Assembly (NCBI GenBank): GCA_934120395.1
Contig: CAKOTZ010000005.1
Coordinates: 1 to 64,000 of the forward strand
Direction: 5' to 3'
DNA from: an uncultured Clostridia bacterium
GTDB taxonomy: Bacteria > Bacillota > Clostridia > TANB77 > CAG-508
Length of the DNA stretch: 64,000 nucleotides
A model generated the notes under the pieces. That model was not told the origin of the DNA and searched no databases. It was given only the letters and a program-made list of their open reading frames with translations. Each line of letters opens with the position of its first letter. Position 1 is the first letter of the stretch. Position numbers and translations under genes: made by a program. Below are positions 26,680 to 34,841 of this stretch, piece after piece.

Positions 26680-27439
26680 TCTTTTCTCCTCCTATATCAC
26701 CTAATTCGTACATTAAAATTGAACTTAAAGCAATTGGAGCTGTTTCTGTTCTTAAAATTCTATTACCCAATGAAATAACCTTAGCTCCAGCACTTGTTAG
26801 AGTTTCTATTTCACTTTTTTCTAATCCACCTTCAGGTCCAATAACAATAGCAATTTTTTTTGCATATTTGTTTTGTTCAATAATTTCTTTTAGGATATGT
26901 GCTTCTTCTTTTTCATATGCAACTAAAACCAAATCATAGTCAGATATTTTTTTACAAAATTCATTAAGAGTCATCTTTGGTTCTACAATTGGAATTTTAT
27001 CTCTTAAGCACTGCTTACTTGCTACTTCAGCAATCTTTTGCCATCTTTCAATTTTTTTAATAGAATCTTTTCCCACTATTTTTGAAACGCACCTTTTAAG
27101 CTCCAATGGTATAAAGTAATCTACACCAAGTTCTGTACATTTTTGAATAATTAATTCCATTTTATCTGACTTTGGAATTCCCTGTATCACAGAAACTGAA
27201 ATATTTGCTTCGCTCTTCCCTTTTTGTTCATTTATAATATTACATGTAATTTTTAAATCTGTTAATTCTTCAATACTGGTCCAAAAATTTCTTGGTTCTT
27301 TTTCTTTTATACTAACTTCTATCTTTGTGCCTTTGACCAATCGTAATACATTTTTTATATGATTTACATCTTCTCCAACAATGACAACCTTATTTTCATT
27401 TTCTAATAGTTGCTCTTTTTCAACAAAAAACTTAGGCAT
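26672..27439 (-). CDS. rsmE: 16S rRNA m3U1498 methyltransferase RsmE
   Basis: A 255-residue SPOUT methyltransferase. It has an N-terminal PUA-like domain (MPKFFVEKEQL, VGEDVNHIKNVLRLVKG) and a C-terminal trefoil-knot SAM site (IAIVIGPEGGLEKSEIETL, SLGNRILRTETAPIALSSI). It methylates N3 of U1498 in the ribosomal decoding centre. It abuts the U32 peptidase gene exactly and overlaps the membrane-protein gene. Confidence 0.93.
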   Translation of the reverse strand: MPKFFVEKEQLLENENKVVIVGEDVNHIKNVLRLVKGTKIEVSIKEKEPRNFWTSIEELTDLKITCNIINEQKGKSEANISVSVIQGIPKSDKMELIIQKCTELGVDYFIPLELKRCVSKIVGKDSIKKIERWQKIAEVASKQCLRDKIPIVEPKMTLNEFCKKISDYDLVLVAYEKEEAHILKEIIEQNKYAKKIAIVIGPEGGLEKSEIETLTSAGAKVISLGNRILRTETAPIALSSILMYELGDIGGEKNE

Positions 27440-28684
27440 TTATTCTCCTTTATTTTTATACTTTCTAATTATAATTCCATCATCCACTTTAATTGGTAAC
27501 ACTATTTTTACTTTTTGCCCAGCCTTACCTGGATTTACAAATTCAATTTCCTCGTCAGTATCAATATCCCATAGCTTATTAATATTAAATACATACGGTG
27601 TTATAGTTCCTGGTAAAATTATTTCCAAAGTGTCATTTACTTCTAATCTATTCTTTATTTCTAATACAGTTTTTCCATTTGCTAAGGTATTTATTACCTT
27701 AGCGCCATATTGATAGTCAGTATTGTGTTGATTGCCAGTATAATCTTGGAAATCTCTATTATTTCTATCATTAAAATAAAAGGTTGTTAAACCACGAGTT
27801 TTGGTTTTTTCCAATTCTTTTAAATAAATTTCAGCATCAAAATTTTGAGGATTTTCGATATAGCTATCAATTGCATTTCTATATACATTTACAACAGTGG
27901 CTAAATAATATTCTGTTTTTAATCTACCTTCTATCTTTAGACTATCAACTCCCAAATTAAGCAATTCCGGAATTTCCCTAATTAAACATAAATCCTTAGA
28001 AGAAAAAATATAACTACCATTTTCATCTTCCTCCAAAGGCATTTTATTTCCTGGTTTATTCTTTTCTTCAACATAAACATTATATGCCCATCGACAACTT
28101 TGAGCACAATCTCCTAAATTAGCACTTCTAGAAGCCAAAAAGTCACTTAAGAAACATCTTCCAGAATATCCAAAACAAATTGCTCCATGTACAAAAATTT
28201 CAGTCTCTAAGCCATTAGGTTTGTTTTGAGTTATATATCTAATTTGCTCTTTATTTAATTCTCTGCCAAGAATAACTCTCTTAGCACCATTATGATACCA
28301 AAACTTGCTTGAATGCAAACTAACTGTATTTGCTTGTGTGCTAATATGTATATCAACATCTGGTGCAACTTCCTTTAATAGTTCTATTACTCCACCATCT
28401 GAAGCAATAATTCCATCAACGTTTAACTCATTTAATATTTGTGCTTGCTCTCTAACCTCATCATATAAATTATCCCAAGGAAAAATATTTATAGCAACAT
28501 AAACTTTTTTCCCATTTTCATGAGCATACTTTATTGTTTTTACTAAATCATTATTTTCCATTTCAGCGCGTGTTCTTAGAGACAAAGATGATGTTCCTGC
28601 ATAAATTGCATCAGCTCCATAACGAAATGCTGTCTTTGCCTTTTCAAAAGAACCAGCAGGTGCTAGTAATTCTGGTTTATTCAT
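27440..28684 (-). CDS. U32 family peptidase / RNA hydroxylase-like protein
   Basis: A 414-residue U32-family protein: MNKPELLAPAGSFEKAKTAF, the Fe-S cysteine region GRCFLSDFLASRSANLGDCAQSCRW and the signature EIFVHGAICFGYSGRCF. Family members TrhP/RlhA use prephenate-linked chemistry to hydroxylate tRNA or rRNA, so the historical peptidase name is doubtful. The C-terminal region (LEINRLEVND...) is the family's beta domain. The start is set at MNKPELL; a frame extends five codons upstream. Confidence 0.85.
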   Translation of the reverse strand: MNKPELLAPAGSFEKAKTAFRYGADAIYAGTSSLSLRTRAEMENNDLVKTIKYAHENGKKVYVAINIFPWDNLYDEVREQAQILNELNVDGIIASDGGVIELLKEVAPDVDIHISTQANTVSLHSSKFWYHNGAKRVILGRELNKEQIRYITQNKPNGLETEIFVHGAICFGYSGRCFLSDFLASRSANLGDCAQSCRWAYNVYVEEKNKPGNKMPLEEDENGSYIFSSKDLCLIREIPELLNLGVDSLKIEGRLKTEYYLATVVNVYRNAIDSYIENPQNFDAEIYLKELEKTKTRGLTTFYFNDRNNRDFQDYTGNQHNTDYQYGAKVINTLANGKTVLEIKNRLEVNDTLEIILPGTITPYVFNINKLWDIDTDEEIEFVNPGKAGQKVKIVLPIKVDDGIIIRKYKNKGE

Positions 28685-28780
28685 ATATATACCCCTCATT
28701 TTTATTTGTATTTCAATATATTATATAACATGAATCTTTTTTTCGCAAGAGTAACAAGTCATAGTAATTTTTTGCTAACA

Positions 28781-28807
28781 AAAAGTCGTTCACAATGAAC
28801 GACTTTT
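28781..28807 (-). terminator. terminator after rpmE
   Basis: Twelve-base perfect stem AAAAGTCGTTCA/TGAACGACTTTT with a three-base loop, three bases beyond the rpmE stop. Confidence 0.85.
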
Positions 28808-28809
28808 TA

Positions 28810-29010
28810 TTATTCAATACCATATTTCTTTTTAAATTTATCTGCTCTACCACCAGTTGTATTTTGTTTTAAGCTTCCAGTCCAGAATGGATGACATTTA
28901 GAGCATACATCAACCTTTAAATCTGCTTTTGTTGAATTTGTTTTCATAACATTACCACAAGCACAACTAATAGTTGCTTCTTGATAATTTGGGTGTATTC
29001 CTTCCTTCAT
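28810..29010 (-). CDS. rpmE: 50S ribosomal protein L31
   Basis: A 66-residue L31 of the zinc-binding type, with CACG (residues 16-19) and CSKCHPFWTG (36-45) giving four cysteines. It forms part of the B1 bridge between subunits. RBS is AAAGAGGTG. The following terminator indicates a monocistronic unit. Confidence 0.95.
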   Translation of the reverse strand: MKEGIHPNYQEATISCACGNVMKTNSTKADLKVDVCSKCHPFWTGSLKQNTTGGRADKFKKKYGIE

Positions 29011-29099
29011 TATGTATTCACCTCTTTCTACTATTTGTTAAAAACTTCTATAATCTTAACATAAATTTAATTTTAATGCAAGACTAAATATCTTTATTT

Positions 29100-29249
29100 T
29101 TACTTTTTTTGCATGCTTTGTATATATTCTACAGATGATTGTAGCTCTGATATCAAAGAAGTTTTTTGTACTAATTTTGATACAACATTAAAAAGACAAG
29201 CTATAATTAATATAAGCAGTCCAATTTTTTTCCAAATTTTTGCAATCAT
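29100..29249 (-). CDS. 49-residue single-helix membrane protein
   Basis: A short ORF with a good SD (AGAGGTGAAATAG, then ATG). It encodes a basic N-terminus MIAKIWKKIG, one hydrophobic helix (LLILIIACLFNVV) and a polar helix ending SVEYIQSMQKK. It is not a shadow of any longer gene. Function unknown. Confidence 0.5.
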   Translation of the reverse strand: MIAKIWKKIGLLILIIACLFNVVSKLVQKTSLISELQSSVEYIQSMQKK

Positions 29250-29362
29250 CTATTTCACCTCTTTTTCCTGTAAATAATTATACTCATTTTTTTGAGTTTT
29301 GTCAATAATTCTCGAAAAGCTGGTTATAATAACATATAAATTGTAATTAAAGGAGAAAAAAC

Positions 29363-30076
29363 ATGCATAGAACATATAAAATAAGTTTTTTATTAATTTT
29401 ATTAGCATTACTATTAGTTGGTTGTAGCAACAACCATCCTAATGTTGGTGGAAATCTGAAATACGAAAACGATGAAGAAAATTTATCATATCAAAATTCC
29501 ATTATAGAAAATACAGCAAATACTGAACAGCAAATAAGCCGTACGTCTACTTCATCTGAAAATGCAGTTCAAAACCTAACTTTGCCTGCCGAAGAACCAA
29601 TAAAGGAAGAAACAATAACAGAAGAAAAATTATCTGAATTTAAAACTAAGATTTATGATAAGGATTCTGAAAGGCAACATAATTTAGAGCTAACATGCAC
29701 AAAACTTAATGAGCACATAGTAAAATCAGGAGAAACATTTTCATTTTGTAATATAGTAGGTAAAGCTACATCCTCTGCCGGTTATGAAAAAGCAAAAATA
29801 TTTGATAAAAACGGTAATGTAAAAGAAGGTTATGGCGGAGGCAATTGTCAAGTTAGTACTACAATATTTAATGCTGTAAAAAAATTATCAGGTATTGAGG
29901 TAATAGAACGTCATAACCATAGCAACAAGGTACCATATGCCAAAGCTGGTAATGATGCGGCTGTAGCTTATGGTAGTTATGACTTTAAATTTATAAACCA
30001 TAATGATTATGATATTATTATCCATGCGGAAGCTACGAAATCAAACGTAATTATTACAATAAACAAAATAGGATAG
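29363..30076 (+). CDS. VanW-domain lipoprotein
   Basis: A 237-residue predicted lipoprotein. The signal peptide ends in the lipobox LLVGC (Cys 21). A low-complexity Glu/Asn/Ser linker covers residues 22-92. The VanW domain follows (about 95-235): EHIVKSGETFSFCNIVG, GYGGGNCQVSTTIFNAV and RHNHSNKVPYAKAGNDAAV. VanW proteins are associated with cell-wall processes; no catalytic activity is established. RBS is AAAGGAGAAAAA. Convergent with dacF, with a shared terminator. Confidence 0.85.
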   Translation: MHRTYKISFLLILLALLLVGCSNNHPNVGGNLKYENDEENLSYQNSIIENTANTEQQISRTSTSSENAVQNLTLPAEEPIKEETITEEKLSEFKTKIYDKDSERQHNLELTCTKLNEHIVKSGETFSFCNIVGKATSSAGYEKAKIFDKNGNVKEGYGGGNCQVSTTIFNAVKKLSGIEVIERHNHSNKVPYAKAGNDAAVAYGSYDFKFINHNDYDIIIHAEATKSNVIITINKIG

Positions 30077-30098
30077 TAGAAATACTATCCTATTTTGT
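30063..30098. terminator. bidirectional terminator between vanW-like gene and dacF
   Basis: Sixteen-base perfect stem (30063-30078 with 30083-30098) and GAAA loop. It contains the plus-strand stop codon and touches the shifted-frame stop of dacF at 30100-30098. Confidence 0.85.
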
Positions 30099-31331
30099 TA
30101 TCTAAGCAAGTTAAACCACATTCCATATAAATGTGTAACAATATTCCAAAGTCCGAACTTTAACAATGTCTTTATTAGCAACCAAATTTACAGATTCAAT
30201 TATATTTCCGTTTTCTGAAAAAGTAACCATTCCAAGTATATCTCCTTGATTAATAGGTGCTATAATATGTTCATTTACCTCAACGCTTTGTTCTATTTTA
30301 TTTCCTTGACCTTTTTTCATTAACTTTCCACAATTTTCTTCATATACAAGTTCAACACTTGAATCTAATCCCTTTTCTACAGAAACTGACTGAACTTTCT
30401 CTCCTGCTTTAGCTAGTTCCTTATATGAATAATTATTAAATCCATAATCCAGTAATTTTTGAGCATCACTAAAACGTATTTTGCTTGTTGGTGCTCTCAT
30501 GATTACAGCAATAAGTGATAATCCATCCCTTGTTGCACTTGCAGATAAATTATATAGTGCAAGGGATGTAGAACCAGTCTTTAAACCTGTAGCACCTGAA
30601 TAATTTCTAATCAATTTATTTGTGTTTACTAATCCAGATTTTCCATCTCTTAAACTATCCATCCATATTTTTGTATAATTCATTACAGTTGGATGCTTAG
30701 CTAGTAATTCTCGTGACATTAAGCTTATATCATAGGCAGATGTTACATGACCATCTTCATCTATACCATGGCAATTTTTAAAAGCGGTATCATTCATCCC
30801 AAGTTCTTTTGCTTTTTGATTCATTTTTTCGACAAAACTTTCTTGACTTCCGGCTAGATATTCTGCCATAGCAACAGTACAATCATTTGCAGAAACAACA
30901 CAAATAGCCTTCAACATATCATTAACAGATAATTCTTCTCTTACATCTAACCATATTTGTGAACCACCCATAGCTGCAGCATTTTCACTACATGGAATTT
31001 TAGTATCTAAACTAATTTGACCATTGTCTAAAGCTTCCATTATTAATAAAACTGTCATAATTTTAGTAACACTTGCTGGTCTTAACTTCTCATGGCAATT
31101 GTATTCATATAATATTTGCCCTGTGTTTTGATCAACTAAAATTGCTGCTCCAGACTCTAACTTTAAATTATTAGCATCTCCTTTGCTCTTATTAATTTCG
31201 TCAGCACTCGTTTCCAAGCTTTGTGACCATACATACGTTTCGTCTTGACTTATAGCAAATACCATTGCTGTGTTAGTCAAAACAAATAAAATTATTAAAC
31301 ATACAAATAATTTTATATATTTTTTATTCAT
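30098..31331 (-). CDS. dacF: D-alanyl-D-alanine carboxypeptidase, needs +1 shift at CGG
   Basis: A secreted penicillin-binding carboxypeptidase trimming peptidoglycan stem peptides, 410 residues with a +1 shift. Signal peptide 1-27. Catalytic motifs: SxxK in RPASVTKIMTV, SxN in SANDCTVAM, KTG in GLKTGST. A C-terminal PBP5-type domain follows. Near the end, codon 393 is CGG (30155-30153). The zero frame gives only TLEYCYTFIWNVV, while one base on it reads GLWNIVTHLYGMWFNLLR, the amphipathic membrane-anchoring helix typical of this family, stopping at 30098 beside the terminator. The start is at MNKKYIK; upstream codons overlap the GGAGG site. Confidence 0.9.
30153..30155 (-). other. +1 recoding site in dacF (CGG-A)
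   Basis: In-frame CGG after GTT, 18 codons before the shifted-frame stop. Both frames stay open briefly, so an ordinary annotation would not flag it. Confidence 0.8.
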
Positions 31332-31391
31332 ACTATTTTCATACCTCCGTATTAAAATAATATGCATTCTCTTTGTCATCTATACTCATTT

Positions 31392-33233
31392 TTAGATTTT
31401 TAAAGCTCTCATCGCATTCAAAATTGCAACTACCGAAACACCAACATCCGCAAAAACAGCTTGCCACATAGTTGCAATTCCTAAAGCACCCAATAACAAT
31501 ACTAAAATTTTTACACCAATTGCAAAAGCAATATTTTGCTTTACAATTTTTAAAGTTTTTTTAGATATTTTTAAGGCAGTAACAATTTTAGTTGGTTCAT
31601 CATTCATTAAAACAATGTCCGCGGCTTCTATTGCAGCATCGGATCCCATTGCTCCCATTGCAATTCCAATATCAGCTCTTGCAAGTACGGGTGAATCATT
31701 TATTCCATCTCCCACAAAAGCAAGTTTACTTTTATCATTCTTATATTTTATTAACTTTTCTAATTGTTCAACTTTTTGATCTGGTAATAATTCCGCATAC
31801 ACTTCATCTATTCCTAGCTTGCTTCCTACATATTCACCAATTTCTTTCTTATCGCCAGTAAGCATAACAGTTTTCTTTATATTTTGTTTTTTCAATAATT
31901 CAATAGCTTGCTTTGAATCTTCCTTAATTTCATCTGAAATCAATAAATACCCAGAATATTTACCATCTACTGCTACATATATAACAGTTCCTATTTTCTG
32001 AACAGCATTAGTCGCTATACAACTATTTTCTAATAATTTTTTATTTCCAACCAATACTTGTTTTCCCTTTACACTTGCATTTATTCCATAACCAGCTATT
32101 TCTTCTATTTTGTTGATACTACTTTCTACTATTTCTTTGCCATAAGCTTTTTTTATAGAAATAGCAATTGGATGTGAAGAATAATTTTCTGCATAAGCGA
32201 CCAATTCTAATAATTCCTCTTCGCTTATATCTCCTTCTGTTTTAACTTCTTGTACCTCAAAAACCCCCTTTGTAAGAGTTCCTGTTTTATCAAAAACTAT
32301 AATTTCTGTTTGGGCTAGAACTTCTAAATAATTTGCTCCTTTAATTAAAACTCCATTTTTTGCTGCCCCTCCAATTCCAGCAAAGAAACTAAGTGGAATA
32401 GAAATAACAAGGGCACAGGGGCATGAAATAACCAAGAATACCAAAGCTCTATAAATCCACTCTTGAAATGTATGACCTAAAACCAGAGGAGGTACTATGG
32501 CTAGTAAAGCAGCAATTAATACAACAATTGGTGTGTATATTTTTGCAAATTTTGTAATAAACTGTTCAGAATTCGCTTTCTTTTCATTCGCATGTTCTAC
32601 CAAATCTAAAATTTTACTTACCGTTGAAGCACCAAATTCTTTTATTACTTTTGCTTCTATCAAGCCACTTGCATTTATCATACCACTTAGTATTGTATCA
32701 CCAACCTTTGCCCTTTTAGGGATTGCTTCCCCAGTTAAAGCTGATGTATCTAACATGGTTTCACCACTAACTATAACAGCATCTAATGGCACTTTTTCGC
32801 CAGGTTTAATTACAATAATGTCATCTATTTTTACTGTTGCTGGATTTACTTTTTCTACCTTATCATCTTGTTTTAAATTAGCGTAATCAGGTCTTATATC
32901 CATTAACTCGGTAATTGAATCTCTAGATTTATCACTCGCATAATCTTGAAATAATTCTCCAATTTGATAAAATAGCATAACAGCTACGCCCTCAGGATAC
33001 TCTCCAATTAAGAAAGCTCCAATAGTTGCAACTGTCATTAAAAAATTCTCATCAAATATTTCGCCTTTACTAATATTCTTAATTGCCTTTAATATAATTT
33101 CCAACCCAACAAGTAAATAACTTATTAGATAACATATATTCTGTAAAATTTCATTATCTTTTAAAATAAATAGCGACATAAAAAATAATACTAATGCAAC
33201 AATAATTTTAATTATATCCTTTTTATTTTCCAT
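31392..33233 (-). CDS. zinc/cadmium-type P1B ATPase
   Basis: A 613-residue heavy-metal P-type ATPase without an N-terminal HMA domain. Helices at the start, then SALTGEAIPK, the channel motif SCPCALVISIP, phosphorylation site DKTGTLTKG, the HP motif (SSHPIAI) and GDGINDSPVLARADIGIAMG. The CPC-ALV variant and the upstream ArsR regulator fit Zn/Cd/Pb export (CadA/ZntA type). The start at MENKKD follows GGGAGG inside the last codons of arsR, so the two are translationally coupled. Confidence 0.9.
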   Translation of the reverse strand: MENKKDIIKIIVALVLFFMSLFILKDNEILQNICYLISYLLVGLEIILKAIKNISKGEIFDENFLMTVATIGAFLIGEYPEGVAVMLFYQIGELFQDYASDKSRDSITELMDIRPDYANLKQDDKVEKVNPATVKIDDIIVIKPGEKVPLDAVIVSGETMLDTSALTGEAIPKRAKVGDTILSGMINASGLIEAKVIKEFGASTVSKILDLVEHANEKKANSEQFITKFAKIYTPIVVLIAALLAIVPPLVLGHTFQEWIYRALVFLVISCPCALVISIPLSFFAGIGGAAKNGVLIKGANYLEVLAQTEIIVFDKTGTLTKGVFEVQEVKTEGDISEEELLELVAYAENYSSHPIAISIKKAYGKEIVESSINKIEEIAGYGINASVKGKQVLVGNKKLLENSCIATNAVQKIGTVIYVAVDGKYSGYLLISDEIKEDSKQAIELLKKQNIKKTVMLTGDKKEIGEYVGSKLGIDEVYAELLPDQKVEQLEKLIKYKNDKSKLAFVGDGINDSPVLARADIGIAMGAMGSDAAIEAADIVLMNDEPTKIVTALKISKKTLKIVKQNIAFAIGVKILVLLLGALGIATMWQAVFADVGVSVVAILNAMRALKI

Positions 33234-33600
33234 CTCTATTTCCTCCCTCTTGTATATGTTCCAAACCTCTTTCAAAAATATCTTGAACATGTTTATCCGC
33301 TAAAGAATAAAAAACATTTTTTCCATCCTTTCTGAATTTAACTAAATTTAATTCTTTTAAAGCTCTTAATTGATGTGATACTGCAGATTTAGTCATATTT
33401 AATACTACGGCTAAATCACAAACACACATTTCAGATTTATCCAATGCCCATAATATCTTCAAACGTGTACTATCTCCAAACACCTTAAAAAAATCAGCCA
33501 AATCATATATAATCTCTTCTTCTAACATATTTAACTTTACCTTAGATACTATTTCGCTATGAATAGCATCACAATCGCATATAGTTGCTTTATTTTCCAT
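33223..33600 (-). CDS. ArsR/SmtB metal-responsive repressor
   Basis: A 125-residue ArsR-family repressor. An N-terminal ICDCD motif resembles the Cys pair of CadC-type sensors. The winged helix follows (DSTRLKILWALDKSEMCVCDLAVVLNMTKSAVSHQLRALKEL), with the ELCVCDL metal-binding box of the family (here EMCVCDL). Together these indicate a Cd/Pb/Zn sensor like CadC. The start is at MENKATIC, after GGGGG. It overlaps the ATPase it presumably controls and is preceded by a large operator. Confidence 0.88.
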   Translation of the reverse strand: MENKATICDCDAIHSEIVSKVKLNMLEEEIIYDLADFFKVFGDSTRLKILWALDKSEMCVCDLAVVLNMTKSAVSHQLRALKELNLVKFRKDGKNVFYSLADKHVQDIFERGLEHIQEGGNRDGK

Positions 33601-33623
33601 TCTAAACCCCCTAACATAATAAA

Positions 33624-33675
33624 ATTGAATATCCATTCAACTGTAATTATAGTTGAATGGATATTCAATTGTCAA
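33624..33675 (-). promoter_or_regulatory. arsR-ATPase promoter with paired operator sites
   Basis: Minus-strand -35 TTGACA (33675-33670), 18-base spacer and -10 TATAAT (33651-33646). A perfect 19-base inverted repeat (33624-33642 and 33651-33669) flanks the -10. Each arm is itself a TGAA-N6-TTCA site, the ArsR/SmtB 12-2-12 pattern, so one operator fills the spacer and another covers the start point. Confidence 0.8.
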
Positions 33676-33693
33676 TATAAAAAATATAAAAAA

Positions 33694-34086
33694 TTATATT
33701 TTTTTATTATTACTTTCTAATATATCTCTAATGTATTTTTCTAATTTTGCAGTTGTATGGCAAGAAACACAATGTGATAATTTTTCAGCTTCTACCTCAG
33801 CTAAATCTTCATCAGTTTTTATGATATCAGTTAAAAATTTTTTAAAAATACTGTGTCTTTTACTTAAAAAGTCAGCTCTTGCTGTACCAGTCTTTGTTAA
33901 AGTAATTGCCTTATATTTTTCATAATTAATCAATCCTTGTTCCTTTAAATGATTCAGAGCAGTATTAGTACTAGATTTTTTAACGCCAAGTAATGCTGCG
34001 ATATCAGTTACACGTACTGCCTCATTCTTTTTGCTAAGGGTATATATAGCACTTAGATATTCTTCTAATGATGCTGATAAATTCAT
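33694..34086 (-). CDS. DtxR/MntR-family metal-dependent regulator
   Basis: A 130-residue DtxR-family repressor. The N-terminal winged helix (EYLSAIYTLSKKNEAVRVTDIAALLG, SSTNTALNHLKEQGLI) is followed by the metal-binding dimerisation domain (RHSIFKKFLTDII, EDLAEVEAEKLSHCVS). No SH3-like domain, so MntR/small-DtxR type; Mn or Fe sensing is likely. The start at MNLSASL follows GAGGAG. Next to the ArsR system but in its own unit. Confidence 0.82.
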   Translation of the reverse strand: MNLSASLEEYLSAIYTLSKKNEAVRVTDIAALLGVKKSSTNTALNHLKEQGLINYEKYKAITLTKTGTARADFLSKRHSIFKKFLTDIIKTDEDLAEVEAEKLSHCVSCHTTAKLEKYIRDILESNNKKI

Positions 34087-34150
34087 AATATATTTCTCCT
34101 CTTTTATATTTTTAAATATTATAACACACTTTTTATTAATAAACAAAATA

Positions 34151-34184
34151 CGTCTAACAAAAATGTTAGGCGTATTTTTAGTAG
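34151..34184 (-). terminator. terminator after the 155-aa orphan gene
   Basis: Stem ACGTCTAACA/TGTTAGGCGT with T-rich flanks, between the 155-aa gene and the DtxR regulator. A second small hairpin (GTAGCAATTGCTAC) lies beside it. Confidence 0.55.
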
Positions 34185-34222
34185 CAATTGCTACACTTTT
34201 TAGAATGGCTCAACTCACGTGG

Positions 34223-34690
34223 TTACTTAGCAAAGAAATGTGCATCAGCTCTTCTAGTTTTATGTGTCAAGCATCCCTTCCTTTGGCTAATTTTCTTAAA
34301 TCCCGCCAGTTCAAATATTTCTCTGTAACGGCGCCACTGCTTAGCATGTACAAAAATCAATTCATACTGCATTTCTACAAACCAAATTAAAAAGTCTGTT
34401 ATTACGTGAATTTTTGTCTCTTTGCTTGTTTCACTAGCAAAGGAAACTTTGCTAATAGCTGGATAAAATTCTTCATTTTGGTTAGCAACAGTAATAGTTG
34501 CAACCAATTCAGCTGAATCAACAAAAGAGACTTGATAATCTCGTTCTTCAGCTGAAATATAAGCATACTCGTTCAAATCTTCAGCTGCTCTTATTTCTGA
34601 AGCATTTACCCTTTTTACCTTTACACATTCCCGAGGCTTATCTGCCTTAACCTTTATGAACTCTTCATAGCCTAAGTACAGATGTTTCAT
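34223..34690 (-). CDS. 155-residue orphan protein, atypical composition
   Basis: I do not recognise this protein. It is soluble, with a mixed alpha/beta character (IKVKADKPRECVKVKRVNAS at the front, a central acidic part and a basic C-terminus HKTRRADAHFFAK). It has a consensus promoter of its own (TTGAAT at 34761-34756, 17 bases, TATAAT at 34738-34733) and terminator. Codon use is richer in G/C than its neighbours. An in-frame CGG (34633-34631, followed by G) must be read in frame, unlike the native recoding sites; shifting there would hit a stop within four codons. Probably acquired from elsewhere. Confidence 0.65.
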   Translation of the reverse strand: MKHLYLGYEEFIKVKADKPRECVKVKRVNASEIRAAEDLNEYAYISAEERDYQVSFVDSAELVATITVANQNEEFYPAISKVSFASETSKETKIHVITDFLIWFVEMQYELIFVHAKQWRRYREIFELAGFKKISQRKGCLTHKTRRADAHFFAK

Positions 34691-34794
34691 GTTTACCATT
34701 CCTTTCATTAAAGAAAATTTAGTTACAGCTATATTATAGCAAAATTTTCCATTAAATTCAAGAGGGTTACATAAAATTTGCATTAGATTTAAAA

Positions 34795-34832
34795 AAAGAG
34801 TAAAATCGCATTTTTCGAATTTACTCTTTTAA
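34795..34832 (-). terminator. terminator after pyk
   Basis: Stem AAAGAGTAAA/TTTACTCTTT followed by a T run on the minus strand, ten bases past the pyk stop. Confidence 0.75.
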
Positions 34833-34841
34833 TATTTTTAC

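Noticed and set aside
31341..31379. In-frame CGG upstream of dacF as an eleventh recoding site
   Set aside because: It lies in the Shine-Dalgarno sequence before the true start (MNKKYIK), so it is not translated.
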